Below, piece by piece: positions 1-5,558 of a DNA stretch of 5,558 nt; the stretch's first letter is position 1; each line of letters starts with the position of its first letter. The notes beneath the pieces are model-generated. The model was not told the origin of the DNA. It saw only the letters and a list, made by a program, of their open reading frames with translations, and searched no databases. Position numbers and translations under genes: made by a program. Source of the DNA: JBEGTT01 sp041179245 (GTDB lineage Bacteria > Pseudomonadota > Gammaproteobacteria > Burkholderiales > Rhodocyclaceae); assembly GCA_041179245.1 (NCBI GenBank), contig JBEGTT010000151.1, positions 1 through 5,558 on the forward strand. Direction: 5' to 3'.

Positions 1-270
1 CCCGGCATCACGCACAGCCTGAATACCAGCGGCCAAGCCGTAATGGATGAACTCACCCATCCGACGAGCATCCCTGGCAGAAATATAGGAGGTAACATCG
101 AAGTTTTTCACTTCACCGGCAAACTGGACAGGAAAATTAGAAACATCGAATCGCGTCACACGATCAATGCCTGACTTACCAGCCAAAATATTTTGCCAAG
201 CTTCTTCAACGGAATTGCCAACGGGACTAATAATGCCCAGGCCGGTTACAACGACTCTACGACGTGCCAA
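1..270 (-). CDS. fabF: 3-oxoacyl-[acyl-carrier-protein] synthase II (KAS II), N-terminal 90 codons, cut by window edge
   Basis: FabF is the cytosolic elongating condensing enzyme; it joins acyl groups to malonyl-ACP in fatty acid synthesis. Only the N-terminus is present. The protein opens MARRRVVVTGLGIISPVGNS, the characteristic start of the KAS I/II family, continues through GKSGIDRVTRFD (residues 31-42) and FAGEVKNFD (50-58), and reaches HYGLAAGIQAVRDAG at the edge. The catalytic Cys and two His lie beyond the window. The start is TTG at 270-268: no ATG or GTG falls at the position required by family alignment, and GGAG sits 6 nt upstream (277-280). The reading frame stays open for some distance upstream, so the TTG call rests on homology and the ribosome binding site. 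The gene follows acpP, the normal partner order. FabB is a close relative, but the N-terminal sequence and the acpP linkage favour FabF. Confidence 0.95.
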   Translation of the reverse strand, partial: MARRRVVVTGLGIISPVGNSVEEAWQNILAGKSGIDRVTRFDVSNFPVQFAGEVKNFDVTSYISARDARRMGEFIHYGLAAGIQAVRDAG

Positions 271-276
271 GATGAA

Positions 277-280
277 CTCC
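277..280 (-). promoter_or_regulatory. Ribosome binding site that decides the TTG start of fabF
   Basis: Read on the minus strand, GGAG is followed by TTCATC and then TTG, a 6-nt spacing. It is the only good Shine-Dalgarno match just upstream of the conserved MARRR N-terminus, so it supports initiation at the TTG rather than farther upstream in the open frame. Confidence 0.7.
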
Positions 281-343
281 AGATCAGACGTGGCCCTCAG
301 GGATAACCCAACGGAACCTAGTGTTGATGAGGTTAAATAACAT

Positions 344-368
344 TAAGGCCGACATAAAGCCGGCCTTA
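344..368 (-). terminator. Hairpin between acpP and fabF (attenuator or mRNA 3'-end element)
   Basis: A perfect 8-bp inverted repeat pairs TAAGGCCG (344-351) with CGGCCTTA (361-368) around a 9-nt loop. It lies 22 nt after the acpP stop codon. On the leftward transcript it is followed by AATGTTATTT, which is U-rich but not a continuous U tract, so it is at best a weak or partial intrinsic terminator. A leaky terminator or a processing/stabilising structure here would let acpP mRNA accumulate above fabF mRNA, which fits the high demand for ACP. The hairpin is seen directly; its role is inferred. Confidence 0.5.
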
Positions 369-390
369 CAGACTTCAATTCAGTGCCAGA

Positions 391-627
391 TTACTTCTTG
401 TTAGCCACAACGTAATCAATAGCTTGCTGAACAGTGGTAATTTTCTCAGCATCTTCATCAGGAATTTCGCACTCGAATTCTTCTTCCAATGCCATAACCA
501 GTTCAACGGTATCCAGAGAGTCAGCACCGAGGTCATCCACAAATGAAGATTCATTCTTGATGTCGGCTTCGTTTACGCCCAGTTGCTCAGCAACGATTTT
601 TTTAACGCGTTCAACGATGTTATCCAT
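391..627 (-). CDS. acpP: Acyl carrier protein
   Basis: This is the small acidic cytosolic protein that carries growing acyl chains as thioesters on a 4'-phosphopantetheine arm and serves every Fab enzyme in the cluster. The product has 78 residues, the normal bacterial ACP length. The attachment motif [18 protein letters not shown] (residues 34-51) contains the modified Ser37 in the DSL signature, followed by the acidic recognition helix II. It begins [11 protein letters not shown] chose ATG 627-625 because it gives the family N-terminus and has AGGAG 8 nt upstream. A longer in-frame start 23 codons upstream would add a hydrophobic, atypical extension and is rejected. The gene is separated from fabG (101 bp) and fabF (120 bp) by the longest gaps on this strand, and both gaps hold hairpins. 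This suggests acpP is expressed partly on its own. Confidence 0.98.
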   Translation of the reverse strand: MDNIVERVKKIVAEQLGVNEADIKNESSFVDDLGADSLDTVELVMALEEEFECEIPDEDAEKITTVQQAIDYVVANKK

Positions 628-668
628 GCGAAAAGCTCCTTCCCTGAATGGGGATATGAAAAGTAAAG

Positions 669-696
669 ATAAAACAAAACAACGAGAGTTTACCAA
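669..696 (-). promoter_or_regulatory. Possible promoter for acpP
   Basis: In the fabG-acpP gap the minus strand reads TTGGTA (691-696), a 16-nt spacer, then TTTTAT (669-674). Each hexamer matches 4 of 6 sigma-70 consensus bases. Transcription would start near 662, giving a leader of about 35 nt with the acpP Shine-Dalgarno inside it. A separate acpP promoter is expected from the need for high ACP levels. The spacer is T-rich, so chance matches are likely; treat this as a candidate only. Confidence 0.3.
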
Positions 697-715
697 AAAC
701 CAGAAGAACTGGGTT
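695..715 (-). terminator. Weak hairpin plus T5 after fabG
   Basis: The leftward transcript can form CCAG/CTGG (709-712 with 700-703) around a 5-nt loop. The pairing can extend by two A-U pairs past one mismatch, and TTTTT follows at 699-695. The stem is short, so any termination would be partial. It sits 14 nt after the fabG stop and would lower read-through from the upstream fab genes into acpP. Confidence 0.3.
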
Positions 716-728
716 CAGTGGAATTGCC

Positions 729-1469
729 TTAATCCATATACATTCCACCATTCACATGAATGGTAGAACCCGTGACATAGGCTGCAGCGGGTGAAGCCAG
801 AAAAACAACTGCAGCAGCAATATCCGCTGGGGTGCCCAAACGCCCCAAAGGAATGTTGGTTAGCAGTGCTGATTTCTGTTCATCGGCCAGCGACTTGGTC
901 ATGTCAGTATCAATAAAACCGGGGGCAACACAATTGACCGTAATATTCCGACTGCCCAACTCGCGGGCCAAAGAACGCGTCATACCCGAAACACCGGCCT
1001 TAGCAGCACAGTAATTAGCTTGACCTGGATTACCTGAATGTCCAACCACCGAGGTGACATTGATAATCCGACCCGTGCGAGCCTTCATCATTCCACGCAT
1101 AACGGCCTTGGAAAGACGGAAAACTGCTTTCAGATTGGTATCGATGACAGCATCCCACTCGTCATCCTTCATTCGCATAGCCAGATTGTCTCGGGTAATG
1201 CCGGCGTTATTAACCAGAATGGAAACCGCGCCGAATTCTTTTTCTATACCGGAAATCAGCGCATCGACTTCAGCAGCCTCGCGAACTTCCAGTTTGGCTC
1301 CACGGCCCTTGGCGCCCGCCTCTGCCAGATAGTCAGAAATCTTTGCACCGCCCTCTTCCGTGGTTGCCGTACCGACTACGGTGGCGCCTAATTTCGCCAG
1401 TTCTAGCGCTATCGCTTGACCAATCCCACGTGATGCACCGGTCACTAAAGCAACTTGTCCTTGCAACAT
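729..1469 (-). CDS. fabG: 3-oxoacyl-[acyl-carrier-protein] reductase
   Basis: FabG uses NADPH to reduce 3-ketoacyl-ACP to 3-hydroxyacyl-ACP, the first reduction of each elongation cycle. The product is a classical short-chain dehydrogenase/reductase of 246 residues, the usual length. Visible motifs are the nucleotide-binding TGASRGIG (10-17), NNAG (87-90), active-site Asn112 in DTNLKAVF, catalytic Ser140 in NVTSVVG, and Tyr153/Lys157 in YCAAKAG. These are followed by the NITVNCVAPGFIDTDM segment (175-190) and the C-terminal VTGSTIHVNGGMYMD typical of FabG. The start ATG at 1469-1467 is 2 nt after the fabD stop, and its ribosome binding site (GGAG) overlaps the last fabD codon, so translation is probably coupled to fabD. 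SDR proteins include many other reductases, but the sequence and the location between fabD and acpP make FabG secure. Confidence 0.98.
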   Translation of the reverse strand: MLQGQVALVTGASRGIGQAIALELAKLGATVVGTATTEEGGAKISDYLAEAGAKGRGAKLEVREAAEVDALISGIEKEFGAVSILVNNAGITRDNLAMRMKDDEWDAVIDTNLKAVFRLSKAVMRGMMKARTGRIINVTSVVGHSGNPGQANYCAAKAGVSGMTRSLARELGSRNITVNCVAPGFIDTDMTKSLADEQKSALLTNIPLGRLGTPADIAAAVVFLASPAAAYVTGSTIHVNGGMYMD

Positions 1470-1471
1470 GA

Positions 1472-2419
1472 TTACTCCAGCGTCAGATTGGCTTCAATGG
1501 CAGCCAAATCAGCCAAGGCGACACCCACCAAGGTATCTGCGCAACGTTTAGCCAACCCTGCCAGAACCTTACCTGGGCCACATTCCGCAACCTGAACAAC
1601 GCCCATTCCAGCGACTTTCTGCATCGTCTCGACCCAGCGAACCGGGTTGTAGGCCTGGCGAATCAGCGCATCTTTGATTTTTTCCGGGTCCGTCTCAATC
1701 GCTACATCAACGTTATTGATCACAGAAATCGTCGGCACATTGAATGACAGCTCAGCAAGACGAGCCGCCAACTTGTCGGCAGCAGGACGGATCAGTGAGG
1801 AATGAAAGGGAGCAGAAACAGGGAGCGCCAAAGCACGTTTTGCTCCCTTGGCTTTACAGGCTTCCATGGCACGCTCAACAGCACCTTTGTGACCCGCAAT
1901 CACCGTTTGACTCGGATCATTGAAATTCACTGGCTCAACCACTTCACCCGCATTTTCCTGCATAGCTTCAGCGCACGCCTCACGAATCGCTGGCACATCC
2001 AAAGCCAAAATGGCAGCCATTGCACCCGTACCCAAAGGCACCGCTTCTTGCATCGCCGCTGCGCGCAGGCGAACCAGCGGTACCGCATCCTTAAAATTAA
2101 TGACGCCGGCAGCGACTAGCGCGGAATATTCGCCCAAGCTATGACCAGCCACCACTGAAGGCAACTTACCGCCCTTCTCTAGCCACAGACGCCACGCGGC
2201 AATCCCAGCCGTCAACATCACTGGCTGCGTATTCACAGTTTGCGACAAGACTTCAGCGGGACCTTCAGCAACCATCTGCCACAAGTCTTCGCCGAGTGCT
2301 TCAGAAGCCTCATCAAAGGTGGCGCACACAACACCACCCACAGCCGCATCGGCCAAGTAGGCAGACATCATCCCAACTTTTTGCGAGCCTTGGCCCGGAA
2401 ATACAAATGCAAAAGCCAT
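1472..2419 (-). CDS. fabD: Malonyl-CoA:ACP transacylase
   Basis: FabD moves malonyl from CoA to the AcpP phosphopantetheine, supplying the extender unit for FabH and FabF. The 315-residue product is typical in length. It starts MAFAFVFPGQGSQKVGMM, with the oxyanion-loop GQGSQ (9-13). The nucleophile elbow GHSLGE (92-97) carries Ser94. Arg119 in VRLRAAAM matches the malonyl carboxylate-binding Arg. His206 in SAPFHS is the catalytic His, and Gln255 is at the position of the conserved Gln in the IRQAYNPVRW block. The frame extends 60 codons upstream into fabH, but that part is unrelated to the family, so ATG 2419-2417 is chosen. Its Shine-Dalgarno is weak (only GGA about 10 nt upstream), while the 31-nt leader after the fabH stop is strikingly U-rich and may help ribosome loading. 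Confidence 0.97.
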   Translation of the reverse strand: MAFAFVFPGQGSQKVGMMSAYLADAAVGGVVCATFDEASEALGEDLWQMVAEGPAEVLSQTVNTQPVMLTAGIAAWRLWLEKGGKLPSVVAGHSLGEYSALVAAGVINFKDAVPLVRLRAAAMQEAVPLGTGAMAAILALDVPAIREACAEAMQENAGEVVEPVNFNDPSQTVIAGHKGAVERAMEACKAKGAKRALALPVSAPFHSSLIRPAADKLAARLAELSFNVPTISVINNVDVAIETDPEKIKDALIRQAYNPVRWVETMQKVAGMGVVQVAECGPGKVLAGLAKRCADTLVGVALADLAAIEANLTLE

Positions 2420-2450
2420 CGTTAAGTATCCGAAAATATGACAGAAAAAA

Positions 2451-3410
2451 TCAGAACCGGAACAGAACCGCACCCCAAGTGAAACCACCACCAACACCTT
2501 CGAGCATGACGGTTTGTCCGCGTTGGATACGACCACTCCGAACCGCCTCGTCAAGTGCCAGAGGAACCGATGCAGCCGAGGTATTGCCATGACGATCAAC
2601 CGTCACCACCACGCGCTCAGTCGGGATTTTCAGCCTTTTACCCGTTGCCTCAATGATACGAATATTGGCTTGATGGGGGATTAGCCAATCTAACTGTTCT
2701 GGTGGAACACCCGCAATTTCACAGCACTCTTCGGCCACGTCGGCCAATGCCCGAACCGCGAATTTGAAGACCGCCTGACCATCCATACGGAGGAAAGGAT
2801 CACCTGTAACCTTACCGCCACAGACTTGACCCGGAACGTTCAAGATTCCCTGCTGGCTACCATCAGCATGTAATGCCGTCGCCAAAATACCGGGAGCTTC
2901 CGAAGCTTCAAGTACAACAGCGCCCGCGCCATCACCGAACAACACACAGGTACCACGGTCTTGCCAGTCCAGAATGCGCGAAAAAACCTCAGCACCGATC
3001 ACTAACGCTTTTTTGTGCGTGCCTGACTTGATAAATTTGTCAGCCACGGTCAGTGCATACACAAAGCCACTACAGACCGCCTGCAGGTCAAATGCGACAG
3101 CACCTTTATTGCCCAGCTTGCCTTGAATCAAACAGGCTGTGCTCGGAAAAATAAAATCGGGGGTTGATGTTGCGACAATGATGAGATCAAGGTCAGCAGC
3201 CGAAATACCAGCCATCTCCAGCGCCCGTTGAGCCGCCAGTAAACCAAGTTCGCTGGACGTTTGACCTTCATCCGCTAGATAGCGGCTCCGAATACCCGTA
3301 CGGGTTGTAATCCACTCGTCGTTGGTATCAATTCCGCGCGCCGCCAAATCGTTATTTGTAACTGGGTTTCCCGGCAAATAACTGCCAACACCCGCAATCC
3401 GTGAATACAT
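2451..3410 (-). CDS. fabH: 3-oxoacyl-[acyl-carrier-protein] synthase III (KAS III)
   Basis: FabH starts fatty acid synthesis by condensing acetyl-CoA with malonyl-ACP to acetoacetyl-ACP. The 319-residue product has the standard thiolase-fold KAS III layout. It opens [19 protein letters not shown] with the [13 protein letters not shown] block (31-43). The catalytic Cys113 lies in [13 protein letters not shown], His246 in [11 protein letters not shown], and Asn276 in [10 protein letters not shown]; a glycine-rich [15 protein letters not shown] closes the protein. This Cys-His-Asn triad and the NI after HQA are diagnostic of FabH as opposed to the Cys-His-His FabF. The start ATG abuts the plsX stop with no intervening base (TGAATG), and AGGAG lies 9 nt upstream inside plsX, so the two genes are probably translationally coupled. 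FabH is normally regulated by long-chain acyl-ACP feedback; nothing in the sequence speaks to that. Confidence 0.98.
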   Translation of the reverse strand: MYSRIAGVGSYLPGNPVTNNDLAARGIDTNDEWITTRTGIRSRYLADEGQTSSELGLLAAQRALEMAGISAADLDLIIVATSTPDFIFPSTACLIQGKLGNKGAVAFDLQAVCSGFVYALTVADKFIKSGTHKKALVIGAEVFSRILDWQDRGTCVLFGDGAGAVVLEASEAPGILATALHADGSQQGILNVPGQVCGGKVTGDPFLRMDGQAVFKFAVRALADVAEECCEIAGVPPEQLDWLIPHQANIRIIEATGKRLKIPTERVVVTVDRHGNTSAASVPLALDEAVRSGRIQRGQTVMLEGVGGGFTWGAVLFRF

Positions 3411-4466
3411 TCAGGCAAGCTCCTGCTGTACTTGAGAAATTTGAGGCTGCGCAGTTGCTGCTAACGTTGCGCGTAATTCAGCCAGTTTTTCCGTCGTTCT
3501 TGAAATTAAATCATTGGCCGCTGCTTCATAGGCCCGCCCAATGGCATTTGCAAAAGACACCACATCTGCAGACCCGTGGCTTTTTACCGAAATCCCTTTA
3601 AGGCCCAGCAAAACAGCACCATTGTAGCGACTGGGATCAACCCGACGCTTAAAGTGATTAAGTACGGGAACAGCAACCAGCGCAACGGCCTTGGTTAGCC
3701 AATTCCGAGAGAAAGCCTCCCGGATGAAAACCGAAATCATGCGAGCCAAACCTTCCGAGGTTTTAAGCGCTACATTACCCACAAAACCATCGCAGACAAT
3801 GACATCTACCTCGTCCATATAAATACCATCACCTTCAATGTTACCAATGAAGTTTAGGCCAGAAGCCTTAAGTAACTCCCCTGCCCGTTTGACGACCTCA
3901 TTACCTTTGATATCTTCTTCACCAATATTCAATAGGCCGACTGCCGGACGAGGATTGTGCTCAATCACCGAAACCAAGGTAGAACCCATGATGCCAAACT
4001 GCAACAGGTGTTCAGCCGAACAATCGACATTGGCACCTAAGTCCAGCATATAGGTATGGCCTTTAAGCGAAGGAAGAATGCTGCATATTGCGGGGCGATC
4101 AATTTCCGGCAACATCTTGAGCACAAACCTAGAAATTGCCATCAGTGCTCCGGTATTACCGGCAGAAATACACGCATCAGCTTGCCCTTCTTTGACCAAA
4201 TTAATGGCCACTCGCATGGACGAGTCTTTTTTATTTCTAAGCGCTATCGCCGGACCTTCATCCATCCCGACAACTTGGCTAGCGTGGTGAACCGTTAGGC
4301 GACCAGTATGGGAAACATTAACCAATACAGAACGAATCTGATCTTCTAGCCCCACTAAGATCAGCTTGGCATTGGGATGGGTATCGAGAAACCGTATAGC
4401 AGCAGGAACCGTCACCGCAGGCCCGTGGTCACCGCCCATACAGTCAACAGCAATGGTGTAAGGCAT
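3411..4466 (-). CDS. plsX: Phosphate acyltransferase (acyl-ACP:phosphate transacylase)
   Basis: PlsX converts acyl-ACP and phosphate to acyl-phosphate, the acyl donor used by PlsY to acylate glycerol-3-phosphate. It thus links the Fab cycle to membrane lipid synthesis and acts as a peripheral membrane protein. The 351-residue product is near the family norm. It begins [16 protein letters not shown], the PlsX signature, and has [11 protein letters not shown] (100-110), LDLGANVDC (141-149), [11 protein letters not shown] (178-188), the [15 protein letters not shown] block (225-239), and [21 protein letters not shown] (281-301, a conserved C-terminal block). The C-terminal tail after about residue 335 (Ala/Gln-rich) is not recognisable. 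The start ATG has only a modest AGGG 4 nt upstream. A strong terminator lies just 28 nt upstream, so plsX needs read-through or a promoter inside rpmF. Confidence 0.98.
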   Translation of the reverse strand: MPYTIAVDCMGGDHGPAVTVPAAIRFLDTHPNAKLILVGLEDQIRSVLVNVSHTGRLTVHHASQVVGMDEGPAIALRNKKDSSMRVAINLVKEGQADACISAGNTGALMAISRFVLKMLPEIDRPAICSILPSLKGHTYMLDLGANVDCSAEHLLQFGIMGSTLVSVIEHNPRPAVGLLNIGEEDIKGNEVVKRAGELLKASGLNFIGNIEGDGIYMDEVDVIVCDGFVGNVALKTSEGLARMISVFIREAFSRNWLTKAVALVAVPVLNHFKRRVDPSRYNGAVLLGLKGISVKSHGSADVVSFANAIGRAYEAAANDLISRTTEKLAELRATLAATAQPQISQVQQELA

Positions 4467-4494
4467 ATCGCCCTAAAAGTTTTCAGAAAACCAT

Positions 4495-4532
4495 AAAGAA
4501 AAAGCAGGCAATCCCACCTGGAATTGCCTGCT
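4495..4532 (-). terminator. Rho-independent terminator between rpmF and plsX
   Basis: On the leftward transcript a perfect 10-bp stem pairs AGCAGGCAAT with ATTGCCTGCT (arms 4523-4532 and 4503-4512). It continues past one mismatch with two G-C pairs, around a 4-nt loop. It is followed immediately by TTTTTCTTT (4503-4495). A long GC-containing stem plus U tract is the textbook intrinsic terminator. It begins 13 nt after the rpmF stop codon. No T tract follows in the rightward direction, so it acts only on the rpmF side. Because plsX starts 28 nt beyond the tract in the same direction, it probably works as a leaky terminator that sets the ratio of ribosomal to lipid gene mRNA. Confidence 0.85.
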
Positions 4533-4545
4533 CATCGGGATACGA

Positions 4546-4725
4546 TTACTCGCCCTTACCCTTCATGACCTTCTTGCCACGGTAAAAACCAGAAGCAGAA
4601 ACATGGTGACGTAGGTGAACCTCACCTGTTGTCGCTTCAACCGCGATAGGGGGATTAGTCAGGAAGTCATGTGCGCGATGCATGCCACGCTTGGACGGGG
4701 ATTTTTTGTTTTGTTGAACAGCCAT
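4546..4725 (-). CDS. rpmF: 50S ribosomal protein L32
   Basis: L32 is a small basic protein of the large ribosomal subunit. The 59-residue product starts [20 protein letters not shown], the conserved L32 N-terminus, and contains [23 protein letters not shown] (33-55), the conserved C-terminal block. It has no cysteines, so it is the zinc-independent form, as in E. coli, rather than the Cys4 zinc-ribbon form. The start ATG 4725-4723 has GGAG 6 nt upstream. It lies 18 nt after the yceD stop, the universal yceD-rpmF arrangement, and is followed by a strong intrinsic terminator. The gene is short enough to be missed by length-filtered gene finding. Confidence 0.98.
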   Translation of the reverse strand: MAVQQNKKSPSKRGMHRAHDFLTNPPIAVEATTGEVHLRHHVSASGFYRGKKVMKGKGE

Positions 4726-4743
4726 TTCGAACTCCAGTAAAAA

Positions 4744-5238
4744 TCAATTCAGCCCGGTCTTAATCGACACGAGGGCGGCAAACGGAGAGACTGGCCCTCC
4801 AGCTTCTGCCCGCCCCAGCAATTCACACTGAGTGTGTCTTGCGGCGACCGGCAAGGCAAGAATCACTTCATCTTCCACCAAATCAGACACACCTAAGGTC
4901 TTCTCCAGCGGCAAGTAATCCTTGCTATCATTTTCCAATTCATCCTGCGTCAAATCTTCTCCCTCTGGCAACATCTCCAGCTGAGAGTCAATGTCTAGCT
5001 CAAAGGGGAAACCCTCAAGGCAACGCTGACAAACCAGATGCAACACACCCTTCACTTGGAGACTAAGGCAGATTTGCCCTTTATCTCCGCGCCAGCCTGA
5101 CAGTTCAAAATGGATATCTCCATCGATTTTCGACAACTGATCATGCAAGCGCTTCAGTGTTGACACTGCCAGCGTGCCTTCAAGCGGTTTACGCTCTAAG
5201 ACAAATTTTTGGCAGTCAATTACGGTCTGTTGCGACAT
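4744..5238 (-). CDS. yceD: YceD / DUF177 family protein (23S rRNA accumulation protein)
   Basis: YceD-family proteins are reported to be needed for normal 23S rRNA accumulation and are almost always encoded next to rpmF; the biochemical mechanism is unclear. The product has 164 residues, near the family length. The CxxC pair is Cys70/Cys73 in LVCQRCLEGF, followed by an acidic stretch (residues 92-107). The family signature DLVEDEVILALP occupies 119-130, a downstream HTQC (135-138) supplies further His/Cys, and the C-terminus SPFAALVSIK (151-160) is the typical DUF177 tail. Metal binding by the Cys residues is possible but not shown. The start ATG 5238-5236 lacks a convincing Shine-Dalgarno sequence and lies very close to a candidate promoter, so the mRNA may have a very short leader. 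The gene heads the leftward cluster. Confidence 0.95.
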   Translation of the reverse strand: MSQQTVIDCQKFVLERKPLEGTLAVSTLKRLHDQLSKIDGDIHFELSGWRGDKGQICLSLQVKGVLHLVCQRCLEGFPFELDIDSQLEMLPEGEDLTQDELENDSKDYLPLEKTLGVSDLVEDEVILALPVAARHTQCELLGRAEAGGPVSPFAALVSIKTGLN

Positions 5239-5345
5239 AGGGCGCGGATGATATTATCTTTAGGCGCCGAAGTAAAGGCCAAAATCACTTTAAACAATCG
5301 CGCTAACCTTATGTTGTTACGCGGTTTTTTCTTTCAAGGTACCCG
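5239..5345. other. Divergent intergenic region between yceD and maf
   Basis: These 107 bp separate two diverging starts and must hold promoters for both. For yceD a TTGGCC-18-GATAAT pair is visible. For maf I see no convincing promoter: TATGTT at 5310-5315 could be a -10, but no good -35 stands 16-18 nt before it. The maf ribosome binding site AAGG lies 6 nt before its ATG. I find no strong inverted repeat that would suggest an operator. Confidence 0.6.
5253..5282 (-). promoter_or_regulatory. Candidate sigma-70 promoter for yceD and the downstream cluster
   Basis: Minus-strand TTGGCC (5277-5282, 4 of 6 -35 bases) is separated by 18 nt from GATAAT (5253-5258, 5 of 6 -10 bases). Transcription would begin near 5246, only about 8 nt before the yceD ATG. 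This near-leaderless arrangement fits the lack of a Shine-Dalgarno sequence there. Position in the divergent spacer supports it, but the start site is inferred. Confidence 0.45.
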
Positions 5346-5558
5346 ATGCACGAACCAACCTCCTCTCCTCGCCTAATCCTTGCCTCGACTTCGCCTTATC
5401 GCAAGGAGCTACTCAGCCGACTAGGAATCCCTTTTGAAGTCTGCAATCCCCAAACGAACGAAACCCCTTTTCCCAACGAAGCACCTGAGTCCCTAGCACT
5501 TCGCTTGGCTGAAGCCAAAGCCCGAGCAGTATCCAGTACCCATCCCGATAGTTTAATT
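5346..5558 (+). CDS. maf: Maf-like nucleotide pyrophosphatase, YceF (7-methyl-GTP) type, N-terminal 71 codons, cut by window edge
   Basis: Maf proteins hydrolyse non-canonical nucleoside triphosphates to the monophosphate and pyrophosphate. The YceF subgroup prefers 7-methyl-GTP, removing modified nucleotides before they reach RNA. The N-terminal 71 residues are present. [23 protein letters not shown] (10-32) is the Maf phosphate-binding start; the STSPYR form, rather than ASxSPRR, points to the YceF subgroup. [13 protein letters not shown] (50-62) is the conserved RLAxxKA helix. The catalytic Asp of the following GSDQ motif lies past the edge. The usual Asp of the family's P-x-x-D-E segment appears to be Asn here (PQTNE, 35-39). 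The start ATG has AAGG 6 nt upstream. The gene diverges from yceD, as yceF does in E. coli. Confidence 0.93.
   Translation, partial: MHEPTSSPRLILASTSPYRKELLSRLGIPFEVCNPQTNETPFPNEAPESLALRLAEAKARAVSSTHPDSLI

Noticed and set aside
315..334. AACCT/AGGTT inverted repeat upstream of fabF, considered as a second regulatory hairpin
   Set aside because: Only 5 bp with a 10-nt loop, expected by chance in a gap of this size.
352..380. TTGAAG-16-TATGTC in the acpP-fabF gap, considered as a fabF promoter
   Set aside because: The -10 match is poor (3 of 6) and it overlaps the hairpin, so the promoter reading is not supported.
628..696. 23-codon in-frame extension of acpP with a hydrophobic, signal-like stretch
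   Set aside because: ACPs are cytosolic and about 78 residues long; the extension runs over the natural Shine-Dalgarno of the MDNIVERV start.
2451..2475. Repeated GGTTCTG at the end of fabH followed by a T6 run, considered as a terminator
   Set aside because: The two copies are a direct, not inverted, repeat within coding sequence; no stable stem precedes the T run.
2420..2599. 60-codon in-frame upstream extension of fabD overlapping the 3' end of fabH
   Set aside because: The added residues have no similarity to FabD; the family N-terminus begins exactly at MAFAFVFPGQG. The overlap with fabH is an open-frame coincidence.
434..5066. Rightward open frames lying opposite acpP, fabG, fabD, fabH, plsX and yceD
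   Set aside because: They are antisense shadows of well-conserved genes, show low-complexity Ser/Arg/His-rich translations and no recognisable domain.
1..5558. Search for a novel system: CRISPR repeats, transposon ends, tRNA, toxin-antitoxin pairs, defence genes
   Set aside because: The window is almost fully covered by conserved housekeeping genes with gaps of 120 bp or less; nothing of this kind is visible.

Overview
The window is a housekeeping locus from a proteobacterium: the fatty-acid/phospholipid synthesis cluster maf | yceD-rpmF-plsX-fabH-fabD-fabG-acpP-fabF. All complete genes read leftward (minus strand). The one rightward gene, maf at the right edge, is divergent from yceD. Gene content, order and the divergent maf (yceF) match the E. 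coli layout as I recall it. The protein sequences look beta-/gammaproteobacterial. The ACP C-terminal half and a base composition near 50% GC suggest a betaproteobacterium, perhaps of the Neisseriales type, but I cannot fix the genus by eye.

Layout from right to left, the direction of transcription. At 5346-5558 (+) is the 5' part of maf, a nucleotide pyrophosphatase of the YceF type. A 107-bp divergent spacer carries a plausible yceD promoter. Next come yceD (DUF177, 23S rRNA accumulation factor) and rpmF (ribosomal protein L32, only 59 codons), followed by a clear intrinsic terminator at 4495-4532. Then plsX, fabH, fabD and fabG are tightly packed: gaps of 0 nt (plsX/fabH), 31 nt (fabH/fabD) and 2 nt (fabD/fabG). 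A 101-bp gap with a weak hairpin and a possible promoter precedes acpP. A 120-bp gap with an 8-bp hairpin precedes fabF, which starts at TTG and runs off the left edge after 90 codons.

How the genes work together: FabD loads malonyl groups onto AcpP. FabH condenses acetyl-CoA with malonyl-ACP to start a chain, FabF elongates it, and FabG reduces the 3-ketoacyl-ACP. PlsX converts finished acyl-ACP into acyl-phosphate for phospholipid synthesis. YceD and L32 tie the cluster to ribosome assembly. Every catalytic motif I looked for is intact, and I see no mobile element, CRISPR array, tRNA or rRNA, and no previously undescribed system. The points worth a second look are regulatory: a terminator inside the operon, hairpins on both sides of acpP, a TTG start for fabF, and a near-leaderless start for yceD.
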